From assembly GCA_030149685.1 (NCBI GenBank), contig JASLGI010000043.1, positions 1 through 25,484 of the forward strand: a DNA stretch of 25,484 nucleotides, written 5' to 3'. Positions 15,203 through 22,039 of this stretch are shown piece by piece. The notes under the pieces were generated by a model. The model was given only the letters and a program-made list of their open reading frames with translations, did no database searches and was not told the DNA's origin. The position numbers and the translations under genes are program-made. Each line of letters opens with the position of its first letter. Positions within the stretch are counted from its first letter, which is position 1. The stretch is from Bacillaceae bacterium. GTDB lineage: Bacteria > Bacillota > Bacilli > Bacillales_A > Planococcaceae.

Positions 15203-15652
15203 ATGTGTAAAGAAAGAGAAGATCTTGCACTACATTTATTAATTGTGATGTCGCGAGCGACGCGAGTAATTCAAGCGAAAGCATTAGAATCTATTGAATC
15301 ACATGGAATTAACTCGACAGAATTTGCTGTGATGGAGCTACTCTATCATAAAGGACCTCAGCCGATTCAGAAAATCGGGAAGAAAATTTTAATGACGAGT
15401 GGTTCAATGACTTATATCGTTGATCGTCTTGAGAAAAAAGGAATGTTAGAACGTGTGCGCTGTGAGAAAGATCGTCGAGTGATTCACGCACAGTTAACGG
15501 AAGCAGGAGAAGAGTTAATTCGAACAATATTTCCTGTTCATCGGGAGCATATTACGGAAATGATGAGCGTATTAACAGATGAAGAGAAAAAAGTAGCGAT
15601 TCAATTGTTACGAAAGCTAGGAACATCTATTCATGATTTTTCAGCAGATTAA
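15203..15652 (+). CDS. MarR-family transcriptional regulator (MhqR/YkvE-like)
   Basis: 149 residues, ATG 9 bases after GGAG (15190-15193). Winged-helix MarR fold: NSTEFAVMELLYHKGPQPIQKIGKKI in the first helices, recognition helix region MTSGSMTYIVDRLEKKGMLERV and wing CEKDRRVIHAQLTEAG. The composition closely recalls B. subtilis MhqR (YkvE), the repressor of quinone-detoxifying dioxygenases and reductases. Cysteines lie at position 2 and just before the wing (RVRCEKDRR), which could allow thiol sensing, though MhqR itself is not clearly redox-switched. No quinone-resistance genes are in the window; it is in an operon with the potassium channel. Ligand and targets are unknown. Confidence 0.85.
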   Translation: MCKEREDLALHLLIVMSRATRVIQAKALESIESHGINSTEFAVMELLYHKGPQPIQKIGKKILMTSGSMTYIVDRLEKKGMLERVRCEKDRRVIHAQLTEAGEELIRTIFPVHREHITEMMSVLTDEEKKVAIQLLRKLGTSIHDFSAD

Positions 15653-15749
15653 ACAAACAGTTCTACTTCAAGTGTTGGAGTGATGAATACGTCATCTTAA
15701 ATGAGATCCTATATTTTTATACTTATGACTGAATAAAAATTTTGCTCGG
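15653..15749. other. Intergenic stretch with no recognisable gene
   Basis: Between the marR stop and its terminator. It contains a small inverted repeat (gatga/tcatc, about 15681-15696) and AT-rich sequence, but no ORF with a ribosome site and no RNA family I recognise. The whole gene-free stretch runs to 15890 and otherwise holds the two terminators listed. Confidence 0.6.
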
Positions 15750-15804
15750 AAGTGATCAAAGGAATGAAAGCCATTGGCTGTTCTTTTGATCACTTTTGTT
15801 TTGT
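15750..15804 (+). terminator. Intrinsic terminator of the channel-marR operon
   Basis: Outer stem aagtgatcaaa (15750-15760) with tttgatcactt (15785-15795), 11 perfect bp, with inner gcca/tggc pairing, followed by ttttgtttt. Confidence 0.88.
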
Positions 15805-15845
15805 GATTTAATCCCTCTACACAATTAACAGATATTATAAAACGA

Positions 15846-15886
15846 AAAAAACGAAGTCACGATATTTCTCGTGAGCTTCGTTTTTA
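15846..15886 (-). terminator. Intrinsic terminator of the lipoprotein gene (bidirectional form)
   Basis: acgaag-t-cacga (15851-15862) pairs with tcgtg-ag-cttcgt (15869-15881). T-run on the plus strand and A-run 15845-15851 allow termination both ways. It follows the minus-strand lipoprotein stop by about 10 bases. Confidence 0.88.
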
Positions 15887-15890
15887 TTTG

Positions 15891-16631
15891 TTAGAAATTA
15901 ATAGATTGTGCAATTTGTCCGAATGCATTGAAGTGCGAGTTGTTTGCATCATCAAACATTGTAATTCGGACGAGTTGGTTCCCTTTTTGTACAACGAATC
16001 CTGAAACGATACCGCTAGGAGTTTGTACTTGGTACCCTGTAGACGCTTCTCCTTTTAAATCGAATGGTAAGTCGATCATTTCATTCGGTTGTTGTCCATT
16101 TGCAGAAGCTTTTAAGACTTCAACAGTATTTTCAACGAAATGTTCGTAATCTCCTGCTTCACCTACTTCAATTCGCATGAAGTTTTCTTCATTATCGACA
16201 GGATAAACGATATCGCGATTTGGTTCCTCTTCTGTTAATTCATAGTCGGCAAGCAATTGTACAGTATATCCTTGACCTTTAGCTTGTTGAGGAGCAGATT
16301 GTTCTGTTTGAGAAACAGTCGTTTCTTCCTCTTCTTCAGTAGCTTCCGTTGCTTTATCGCTCTCTTCTTCTACTGAACTTTCATTATTTGAAGCATCGTT
16401 TTTCTCATCTTCAGTTTCAATGACTTCAACTTCTTCTACTTCTTCAGCATCTTCAGTATCTGTCGTTACGTTCTCATCTTCAGTTGTTTCTTCATCTTTG
16501 TCAGTTTCAACTTCTTCAACATTACTTTTTGTACTCTCTTCTTTTTCGATGGGTTCATCCGCATCGTTAGAACATGCAGCAAAAGTAAGCATTGCTGCGA
16601 GTGTGAGAGTTAGTAGTGAAAACTTCTTCAT
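15891..16631 (-). CDS. Secreted lipoprotein with a long acidic low-complexity segment
   Basis: 246 residues, ATG at 16631 preceded by AAGGAGAGG. The N-terminus MKKFSLLTLTLAAMLTFAAC is a type II signal peptide; Cys20 is the lipidation site (FAAC, with Phe at -3). Residues about 24-115 are a disordered run dominated by Glu, Asp, Thr and Ser. Residues about 120-246 form a compact domain (GYTVQLLADYEL to QIAQSINF) with alternating hydrophobic residues, which I do not recognise. The product should be membrane-tethered outside the cell, with the acidic part as a spacer or cation-binding stretch (inference). It has its own terminator and stands apart from ykyB. A candidate extended -10 (TGGTACACT on the minus strand, near 16655) lies upstream. 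Confidence 0.85.
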   Translation of the reverse strand: MKKFSLLTLTLAAMLTFAACSNDADEPIEKEESTKSNVEEVETDKDEETTEDENVTTDTEDAEEVEEVEVIETEDEKNDASNNESSVEEESDKATEATEEEEETTVSQTEQSAPQQAKGQGYTVQLLADYELTEEEPNRDIVYPVDNEENFMRIEVGEAGDYEHFVENTVEVLKASANGQQPNEMIDLPFDLKGEASTGYQVQTPSGIVSGFVVQKGNQLVRITMFDDANNSHFNAFGQIAQSINF

Positions 16632-16804
16632 GAAATCCTCTCCTTCCTCTCTAGTGTACCACGTTCTCTTTTAAAATTATAATAGTAGCTCGTGAAAAAA
16701 GAGAAATAGTTAAGAGGTCATATTTTTTGGAAAAAGAGAAGAAAATAGGTAGCAACTTGAACTATTGAAAGAAAAATAACGTTAAAATGATGCATGTATT
16801 TACC
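16632..16804. other. Intergenic region upstream of the lipoprotein gene
   Basis: Contains the lipoprotein ribosome site and promoter candidates (minus-strand TATAAT near 16680, TGGTACACT near 16655). No ORF or RNA is supported, and I see no clear terminator for ykyB on its 3' side. Confidence 0.5.
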
Positions 16805-17260
16805 TTACCCGTCTAAATAGCTAGAAGGAAAAATTTGTCTTTTGTTTTTAGTATGACGATTGTATCGCTTTCTATTCGTTTGTTTCGGATGTTTCAGAAT
16901 AGGTCGTCCTAAATATTCGTAAAGCCTTTTTTTAGCGGTTGTTAAATTGAGTCGAACTTTCGGGTTGCGATGAGAAGCATCAGGATCACCTAAATGAGGG
17001 AGTTGTTGAAAGTCTTTTTTTGTCGGCTTTGTGTGAAATAAAAAAGGTCCGACTTCAATGAGTAGTGTAGAAAATTGTTGGCTGTTTTTCGGACGCGGTA
17101 CATATTGCAAACCAACTTTTCGTGCGAAACCGTCTTGAAGAAGTTTGTCGATGGCATCTTTTTTCAAAGAATAGAGAGGCTTACGATTTGTCGCTGTTTT
17201 CACATGACGATTGATTGTATAAATTGCTTCACCAATTTCATAAATTTCTTTATCTGTCAC
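16805..17260 (-). CDS. ykyB: YkyB-family protein of unknown function
   Basis: 151 residues from GTG at 17260, chosen because GAGGTG lies 6 bases upstream; a GTG at 17269 would add three residues but falls inside that site. The pattern IGEAIYTINRHVKTA, KDAIDKLLQDGFARKVGLQYV, PTKKDFQQLPHLGDPDASHRNPK and LTTAKKRLYEYLG follows B. subtilis YkyB closely. No catalytic motif, signal peptide or membrane helix is seen. The C-terminal tail of about 35 residues is strongly basic (Lys/Arg/Asn/Gln-rich), longer than I recall for B. subtilis YkyB, and could bind nucleic acid; this is inference. The function of the family is unknown. Confidence 0.87.
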   Translation of the reverse strand: MTDKEIYEIGEAIYTINRHVKTATNRKPLYSLKKDAIDKLLQDGFARKVGLQYVPRPKNSQQFSTLLIEVGPFLFHTKPTKKDFQQLPHLGDPDASHRNPKVRLNLTTAKKRLYEYLGRPILKHPKQTNRKRYNRHTKNKRQIFPSSYLDG

Positions 17261-17339
17261 AATATTCACCTCATATCTATCATACGAAGGAATAAAGGAA
17301 ATTTCTAGTGAATTGAAGAATTTTCCTTTTGTTATGAAA

Positions 17340-17378
17340 AGTCAGCACTTTCTTAAAGAAAATGCCGACTCTTTTTTA
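17340..17378 (-). terminator. Intrinsic terminator after the DUF1269-like gene
   Basis: Arms 17340-17354 (agtcagcactttctt) and 17356-17370 (aagaaaatgccgact) pair over 15 positions with one C-A mismatch and one G-U pair. On the minus strand it lies directly after the stop at 17376 and is followed by TTTTCAT. A longer T-run lies on the plus side, so it may also act in that direction. Confidence 0.75.
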
Positions 17379-17921
17379 TTTTTTATACCAACGTTTTCGA
17401 GCTTCTTGTTGTAGTTCGCGTTCTGCAGCGCGTGCATCTTTAATTTGATCACGTACGTATTGTCCATCGAGTCGTGCAACTTGTCCGCCGATTTCATCGT
17501 AGATCACTTTGTCGATAAGAGGTTTATCTTGTTCACGTGCGATTAATACGAGTCCTGTCGTTTCAGGCGTAATTAAAGAAAGCGTTTCTTCAAAAACGTC
17601 TACAGCTGTACGTACTTCTCGAGCATCTCCAGTTGCGCCGATCACCGAACCACCAATCCAACCGAGTAACATGCCGAGTGGACCTCCGATAATACCGACA
17701 AGAAGACCGATAATACTTCCTTTTGCTGTTTTGTCAGCTCCAGTAAAATCAAGGAAATCTTTCAGTTGGAGTCCAGCATCTGTGTCGTTATGAACGACCG
17801 CCATTTGTTCTCCGACAATTAATTTTTCCGCGTGTAAATTTTTGAAGCGAGAAAACGCTTGGTACGCCAAGCTATTGTCTTTAAATGTGATGATAAAAAC
17901 ATTTTCAACATCTTTCGCCAT
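17376..17921 (-). CDS. DUF1269-like stress/membrane protein
   Basis: 181 residues, ATG at 17921 after AAAAGGAGTG. An N-terminal ferredoxin-like part (VFIITFKDNSLAYQAFSRFKNLHAEKLI, then VVHNDTDAGLQLKDFLDFTG) precedes a Gly-rich hydrophobic segment GSIIGLLVGIIGGPLGMLLG (68-87) that continues to IGATGD. It then returns to an alpha/beta part (TTGLVLIAREQDKPLIDKVI) and ends in a charged helix. This matches the DUF1269 layout. The Gly-spaced segment could be a glycine-zipper-type membrane hairpin. Function is unknown; some relatives are stress-induced. It is alone in its unit. Minus-strand promoter: TGCTAAACT (extended -10) near 17955. Confidence 0.75.
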   Translation of the reverse strand: MAKDVENVFIITFKDNSLAYQAFSRFKNLHAEKLIVGEQMAVVHNDTDAGLQLKDFLDFTGADKTAKGSIIGLLVGIIGGPLGMLLGWIGGSVIGATGDAREVRTAVDVFEETLSLITPETTGLVLIAREQDKPLIDKVIYDEIGGQVARLDGQYVRDQIKDARAAERELQQEARKRWYKK

Positions 17922-18032
17922 TACAAATCACTCCTTTTCTATCTATTCATTAGTTTAGCACAAAATGTCAATTTATAAACGTAAAGAAAGAAGAGAAGGA
18001 AGTGACAAAATATTGAAAGTGAATTTTACCCC

Positions 18033-18061
18033 TTTACAATTTAATTGGAATCGATTATCAT
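18033..18061 (+). promoter_or_regulatory. Sigma-A promoter of the manganese importer operon
   Basis: TTTACA (18033-18038), 17-base spacer, TATCAT (18056-18061). Five of six -35 and five of six -10 consensus bases. The expected start near 18068 lies at the edge of the first MntR-type box, so a bound repressor would block initiation. Confidence 0.78.
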
Positions 18062-18069
18062 TTAACTAT

Positions 18070-18087
18070 GTTGCCTAAGGGAAACTT
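18070..18087. promoter_or_regulatory. MntR/DtxR-type operator, box 1
   Basis: GTTGCCTAAGGGAAACTT. The core GTTGCC-TAAG-GGAAAC matches the B. subtilis MntR box TTTGCCTTAAGGAAAC at 13 of 16 positions as I recall it. It begins 9 bases after the -10 of the importer promoter. MntR with bound Mn(II) represses uptake genes. Confidence 0.85.
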
Positions 18088-18088
18088 A

Positions 18089-18104
18089 TTTTCCCGAAGG
18101 AAAA
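18089..18104. promoter_or_regulatory. Possible degenerate third MntR-type box
   Basis: TTTTCC-CGAA-GGAAAA is a perfect inverted repeat with a 4-base centre, the same geometry as the MntR box, matching 12 of 16 positions. It lies 19 bases after box 1. It can also pair with box 1 sequence (gggaaa/tttccc), so an RNA hairpin is an alternative. Confidence 0.35.
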
Positions 18105-18132
18105 AGAACGGTTATATATTTTTTCTTTTAAA

Positions 18133-18150
18133 GTTGCCTAAGGGAAACTT
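18133..18150. promoter_or_regulatory. MntR/DtxR-type operator, box 2
   Basis: Exactly the same 18 bases as box 1, 63 bases downstream, with extended symmetry (AAAGTT and AACTTT at the ends, 18130-18151). It lies in the 5' leader 44 bases before the ATPase start. Confidence 0.82.
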
Positions 18151-18193
18151 TAAAGGTGAGTATATTTATTTTGAAATTGGAGAAGGTGAGTGT

Positions 18194-18943
18194 ATGGACA
18201 AGACCATACGTGTAGAAGATTTATATGTATCGTACGATGGGAATCGTATTTTAACTGATGTTCATTTTCAATTGGAAACAGGAAGATTGATCGGCATTAT
18301 TGGGGCGAATGGTTCAGGGAAGTCTACATTGATGAAAGCGATGTTAGGACTTATTGAACGCGATCGAGGGGCAGTAACTGTCGAAGGAAAAACAGTTGAA
18401 GAACAAAGAAAACGTATTGCATATGTCCCTCAGCGGGCGACGATTGATTGGGATTTTCCGATTACTGTTTTAGATACTGTTTTACTCGGAACATATCCAT
18501 CTCTCGGTTTATTTCGTCGACCGAAGAAGAAGCATCGCGATTGGGCGCATGAATGTTTAGAAACTGTCGGTATGGAACAATATGCTGAGCGTCAAATTGG
18601 TGAATTGTCCGGTGGTCAGCAGCAACGGGTTTTCTTAGCACGAGCTCTTGCCCAAAAAGCGGATTATTTCTTTTTAGATGAACCGTTTGTCGGAATTGAC
18701 GTAACGAGTGAAGCATTGATTATTGATATTTTGAAAAAGTTGCGTGATGAAGGAAAGACGATTTTAGTCGTTCACCATAATTTAACGCAGTTACGTGATT
18801 ATTTTAACGATTTGATCGTCGTTAAACGTGGAGTACTAGCGTCAGGACCTGTTGATGAAGTGATGACGTCTGATGTATTAAAAGAAGCATTCCAAGTAGA
18901 GTTTGCATTTTTAGAAGATGTACAAGAGGTGACAGAAGGATGA
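18194..18943 (+). CDS. mntB: Manganese ABC transporter, ATP-binding protein
   Basis: 249 residues. The start is ATG 18194 with GGAGAAGGTG just upstream; the frame is open back to an ATG at 18068, but that part contains both operators. ABC ATPase motifs: Walker A GANGSGKST (37-45), Q-loop Gln80, signature LSGGQQQR (138-145), Walker B FFLDEP (159-164), and switch His194/195 (VVHHN). The VEDLYVSYDGNRIL opening and WDFPITVLDTVLLG region are typical of Mn/Zn uptake ATPases. It powers import through the next gene's permease. The symbol follows B. subtilis (MntB = ATPase); the staphylococcal name for the same position is mntA. The gene ends in ATGA overlap with the permease. Confidence 0.92.
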   Translation: MDKTIRVEDLYVSYDGNRILTDVHFQLETGRLIGIIGANGSGKSTLMKAMLGLIERDRGAVTVEGKTVEEQRKRIAYVPQRATIDWDFPITVLDTVLLGTYPSLGLFRRPKKKHRDWAHECLETVGMEQYAERQIGELSGGQQQRVFLARALAQKADYFFLDEPFVGIDVTSEALIIDILKKLRDEGKTILVVHHNLTQLRDYFNDLIVVKRGVLASGPVDEVMTSDVLKEAFQVEFAFLEDVQEVTEG

Positions 18944-19794
18944 GTTTTATACAAGATATTCAAACGTATGAGTTTTTACAAAAGGCACTATTTACTTCTG
19001 TCATGGTAGGAATTATCGCAGGAGTGCTCGGTTCGTTCATTATTTTACGCGGCATGTCGTTAATGGGAGACGCAATTAGTCACGCCATTTTACCCGGTGT
19101 CGCTATATCGTATATGATGGGCATTAGTTATTTTTACGGAGCAGTAACATTCGGTTTACTTACGGCCTTCGGTATCGGATTTATTACGCAAAATAGTCGT
19201 ATTAAAAACGATACGTCAATAGGGATTGTTTTCTCAGCCTTTTTCGCATTAGGTATTATCTTAATCGGGAAAGCGAATACGAGTACCGATTTAACGAGTA
19301 TTTTATTCGGTAACGTGTTGGCCGTGAGAGACTCAGATATGTGGATGACCTTAGGTATTGGTGTAGTCGTACTACTAGTAGTGTTTTTATTTTACAAAGA
19401 ATTTTTAGTAAGTACATTCGATCCGACATTAGCGGCGTCTTACGGTCTATCGAATAAAGTCATTCATTACGTATTGATGATTTTATTAACATTAGTAACT
19501 GTTGCGTCATTACAAACAGTAGGAATTATTTTAGTTGTAGCGATGCTTATTACACCAGCAGCGACTGCCTATTTATTAACGAATCGTCTCTCTTACATGA
19601 TCGCGATTTCATCCGTTCTCGGAGCATTGTCTGCGATGATCGGATTGTATATTAGTTTCATCTATAACTGGCCATCAGGTGCCGCAATTGTATTGGTCAC
19701 AACAGCATTTTTCTTAACGGCGCTTTTATTTTCACCGAAACATGGGATTGTATGGCGTGCGTGGAGAGTGCGTAAAAATAAAACAGTTGTTTGA
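18940..19794 (+). CDS. mntC: Manganese ABC transporter, permease
   Basis: 284 residues, ATG overlapping the ATPase stop (ATGA). About eight or nine membrane helices. Family marks of the ABC-3 metal permeases: LRGMSLMGDAISHAILPGVA, with the ISHAILPG loop that docks on the ATPase, SIGIVFSAFFALGIIL, and VGIILVVAMLITPAATAYLLT. One permease is present; B. subtilis has two (MntC and MntD), whereas the staphylococcal mntABC operon has one, so the transporter probably uses a homodimer. The basic C-terminus (RVRKNKTVV) is cytoplasmic. Confidence 0.93.
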   Translation: MSFIQDIQTYEFLQKALFTSVMVGIIAGVLGSFIILRGMSLMGDAISHAILPGVAISYMMGISYFYGAVTFGLLTAFGIGFITQNSRIKNDTSIGIVFSAFFALGIILIGKANTSTDLTSILFGNVLAVRDSDMWMTLGIGVVVLLVVFLFYKEFLVSTFDPTLAASYGLSNKVIHYVLMILLTLVTVASLQTVGIILVVAMLITPAATAYLLTNRLSYMIAISSVLGALSAMIGLYISFIYNWPSGAAIVLVTTAFFLTALLFSPKHGIVWRAWRVRKNKTVV

Positions 19795-19824
19795 CAAAAA
19801 AAGAGTATAGAAGGAGATTAACAA

Positions 19825-20790
19825 ATGTTACGTAAATTTTTACAACTCGGAGTACTTTCAGTAGTAGCCGTTTTATTATTAGCAGCTTGTGGTAATGACG
19901 ACGCTGCAAAAAACGAAGGAAAAGAACCATCGAAAGATAGCGACGAGCCAATGGAAGTTGTTGCAACATTTTCAATTATTCATGATATTTTAACTGAAGT
20001 TGGTGGCGATTTACTTGACGTGCATAGTATGGTGCCGATCGGTACAGACCCACATGAGTATGAACCACTTCCAGAAGATATTAAAAAAGCGACAGATGCA
20101 AAAGCACTTTTCTATAACGGGTTAAACCTCGAAGGTGGAGAAGATGGATGGTTCGCAAAACTAGTTGATACAATTGGTAAAGAAGACGATGAAGTATTTG
20201 AGGTAATGAACGGTGTAGAGCCGATGTATTTAGCAGATGAAGGAAGCAATGAAGAAGAAATTAACCCACACGCTTTCTTAGATCCAGTTGTCGGTATTCA
20301 AATGACAGAAAATGTGATTGATGCTTTAGTACAAATCGACCCAGAAAATGAAGATGCTTATAAAGAAAATGGGGAAGCTTTACTTGAGAAATTACGCGAT
20401 ATCGACACAATGTATAAAGAGAAAATTGCTGAAATTCCAGAAGAAAATCGTGTCTTAGTAGCAAGTGAACACGCATTCCAATATATGACAGAGCGTTACG
20501 GTTTAAAACACGGATATATTTGGGCAATTGATACAGAAGAAAATGGAACGCCAGAACAAATTAAATCACTCGTTGAATTTGTAAAAGAAAACGATGTGCC
20601 AGTTCTTTTCGTTGAATCAAACGTAGATAAACGCCCAATGGAAACAGTATCTAAAGAAACAGGTGTTGAGATCTTCTCAGAACTGTACTCAGATGAGTTA
20701 GGAAAAGCTGGAGAAGAAGGAGAAACATATACTGGTTTCTTAGAGTCAAACATTGAAAATATTCATGCTGGTTTAACATCAAAGCAATAA
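19825..20790 (+). CDS. mntA: Manganese-binding lipoprotein of the ABC importer
   Basis: 321 residues, ATG after AGAAGGAG. Signal peptide with lipobox LAAC (Cys22), then a charged linker and a cluster A-I (ZnuA/PsaA/MntC-type) binding protein. The four metal ligands fit the Mn group: His77 (GTDPHEYEP), His149 (NPHAFLDP), Glu215 (ASEHAFQY) and Asp290 (LYSDELG). Each is exactly 10 residues after those of PsaA (His67, His139, Glu205, Asp280). The Glu/Asp pair and the lack of a His-rich loop favour Mn over Zn. It is last in the operon, 30 bases after the permease, and closed by a terminator. In staphylococcal naming it is MntC. Confidence 0.94.
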   Translation: MLRKFLQLGVLSVVAVLLLAACGNDDAAKNEGKEPSKDSDEPMEVVATFSIIHDILTEVGGDLLDVHSMVPIGTDPHEYEPLPEDIKKATDAKALFYNGLNLEGGEDGWFAKLVDTIGKEDDEVFEVMNGVEPMYLADEGSNEEEINPHAFLDPVVGIQMTENVIDALVQIDPENEDAYKENGEALLEKLRDIDTMYKEKIAEIPEENRVLVASEHAFQYMTERYGLKHGYIWAIDTEENGTPEQIKSLVEFVKENDVPVLFVESNVDKRPMETVSKETGVEIFSELYSDELGKAGEEGETYTGFLESNIENIHAGLTSKQ

Positions 20791-20797
20791 TTGTTGT

Positions 20798-20835
20798 ACG
20801 CGTAGTAGATTAAATTATCTACTGCGCGTTTTTTT
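20798..20835 (+). terminator. Intrinsic terminator of the manganese importer operon
   Basis: acgcgtagtagat (20798-20810) pairs with atctactgcgcgt (20817-20829), 13 bp with one T-G pair and a 6-base loop, followed by seven T. Confidence 0.92.
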
Positions 20836-20884
20836 GTCGATTTTTCATAAAGTTGTTGTACGATATAAGAAAAGGGGGATTTTT

Positions 20885-22039
20885 ATGAAATTTATACATA
20901 CTGCCGATTGGCATTTAGGCAAGCTCGTCCATGGCCGTCATATGACGGAAGACCAACAGTACGTATTACAGCAATTTGTGCAAGAAGTAGAAGAGAAGCA
21001 GCCTGATTTTATTCTTCTTGCTGGTGATATTTTTGATCGCTCGATTCCGCCAGTAGAAGCAGTAAGATTGTACGAAGATACATTGTATGAATTAGTGGAG
21101 CGTTTAGGTGTCCCCGTTTATGCGATTAGCGGGAATCATGATGGGCCTGAGCGTTTGCAGTTTGGAAGTAAGATGATGCAAAAGTCAGGCTATACGATCG
21201 TAGGAGAGATGACGACAGGGATCGAACGCTTTCACATAGAAGATGAACACGGAGCGGCTGTTATTGACCTTATTCCATATATTGACCCGAGTATTGCGCG
21301 TTACATATTACAACGAGATGATATTCGGACATTTGATGAGGCATATGAGGCACTCATTCAGACGATGGACTTTCAGGAAGGAGTGCGCCATATTGCAGTA
21401 GCTCACGCATTTGTCACGCCGTATGGAGAACCTGATGAATCTGTGATGAGTGATTCAGAACGCCCATTATCTATTGGTGGAACAGAGTTTGTCCAGTCGA
21501 AACATTTTGCTCCATATGATTATACTGCTCTCGGACATTTACATCGCGCGCATCAAGTGAGTAATGAAACGATTCGTTATAGCGGTTCGTTGATGAAATA
21601 TTCTCAATCAGAAGCGACACATCATAAAGGGTATACATTCGTTGAAATGGATGCGGCGGGGAAGGTTCAGGTAGAACATTGTCCACTTCTTCCGAAACGT
21701 GATTTACGTATCATTGAAGCAACGACAGAAGAGTTGACGGATATGCCACATTCGGATGATTATGTTTTCGTTCGATTGCTCGACCGTCACCCTGTCTATC
21801 GCCCGATGGAAAAGGTGCGTGAAACATTCCCGAATGCTTTGCACGTATTTCAACGAGCGAGTCATCAATTAACATCTACTGAACAAAAAGAACGATTAAA
21901 ACAAATTGAAAAGCAAGATGATTTAACGTTGTTTACTTCTTTTTATGAAGCGATATATGACGAAGTACCGAGAGAAGAAGAACGTTTGCTTATTCAGCAA
22001 TTATTTGAGCGAGTAGAGAAGGAGGAGCGTCACGAATGA
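20885..22039 (+). CDS. sbcD: Exonuclease subunit SbcD (Mre11-like nuclease)
   Basis: 384 residues from ATG 20885 after AAAAGGGGG. The frame extends upstream to 20834, but that part lies between the terminator and the ribosome site. SbcD is the Mn-dependent nuclease of the SbcCD complex, which opens hairpins and processes DNA ends and cruciforms. Phosphoesterase motifs: FIHTADWHLGK (I), LLAGDIFDRS (II), ISGNHDGPERL (III), AVAHAFV, and YTALGHLHRAH (His pair). The C-terminal cap domain follows. It overlaps sbcC by ATGA, which favours equal synthesis. Mn importer genes lie immediately upstream but a strong terminator separates them. Confidence 0.95.
   Translation: MKFIHTADWHLGKLVHGRHMTEDQQYVLQQFVQEVEEKQPDFILLAGDIFDRSIPPVEAVRLYEDTLYELVERLGVPVYAISGNHDGPERLQFGSKMMQKSGYTIVGEMTTGIERFHIEDEHGAAVIDLIPYIDPSIARYILQRDDIRTFDEAYEALIQTMDFQEGVRHIAVAHAFVTPYGEPDESVMSDSERPLSIGGTEFVQSKHFAPYDYTALGHLHRAHQVSNETIRYSGSLMKYSQSEATHHKGYTFVEMDAAGKVQVEHCPLLPKRDLRIIEATTEELTDMPHSDDYVFVRLLDRHPVYRPMEKVRETFPNALHVFQRASHQLTSTEQKERLKQIEKQDDLTLFTSFYEAIYDEVPREEERLLIQQLFERVEKEERHE

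Noticed and set aside
18046..18060. Fur-type box overlapping the manganese importer promoter
   Set aside because: The right half ATTATCA is perfect, but the left half matches only three of seven positions.
18068..18193. In-frame 42-residue N-terminal extension of the ATPase starting at ATG 18068
   Set aside because: It has no ribosome site, begins at the predicted transcription start and encodes both operators (as repeated LPKGN). The ATG at 18194 has a good ribosome site and gives normal family length.
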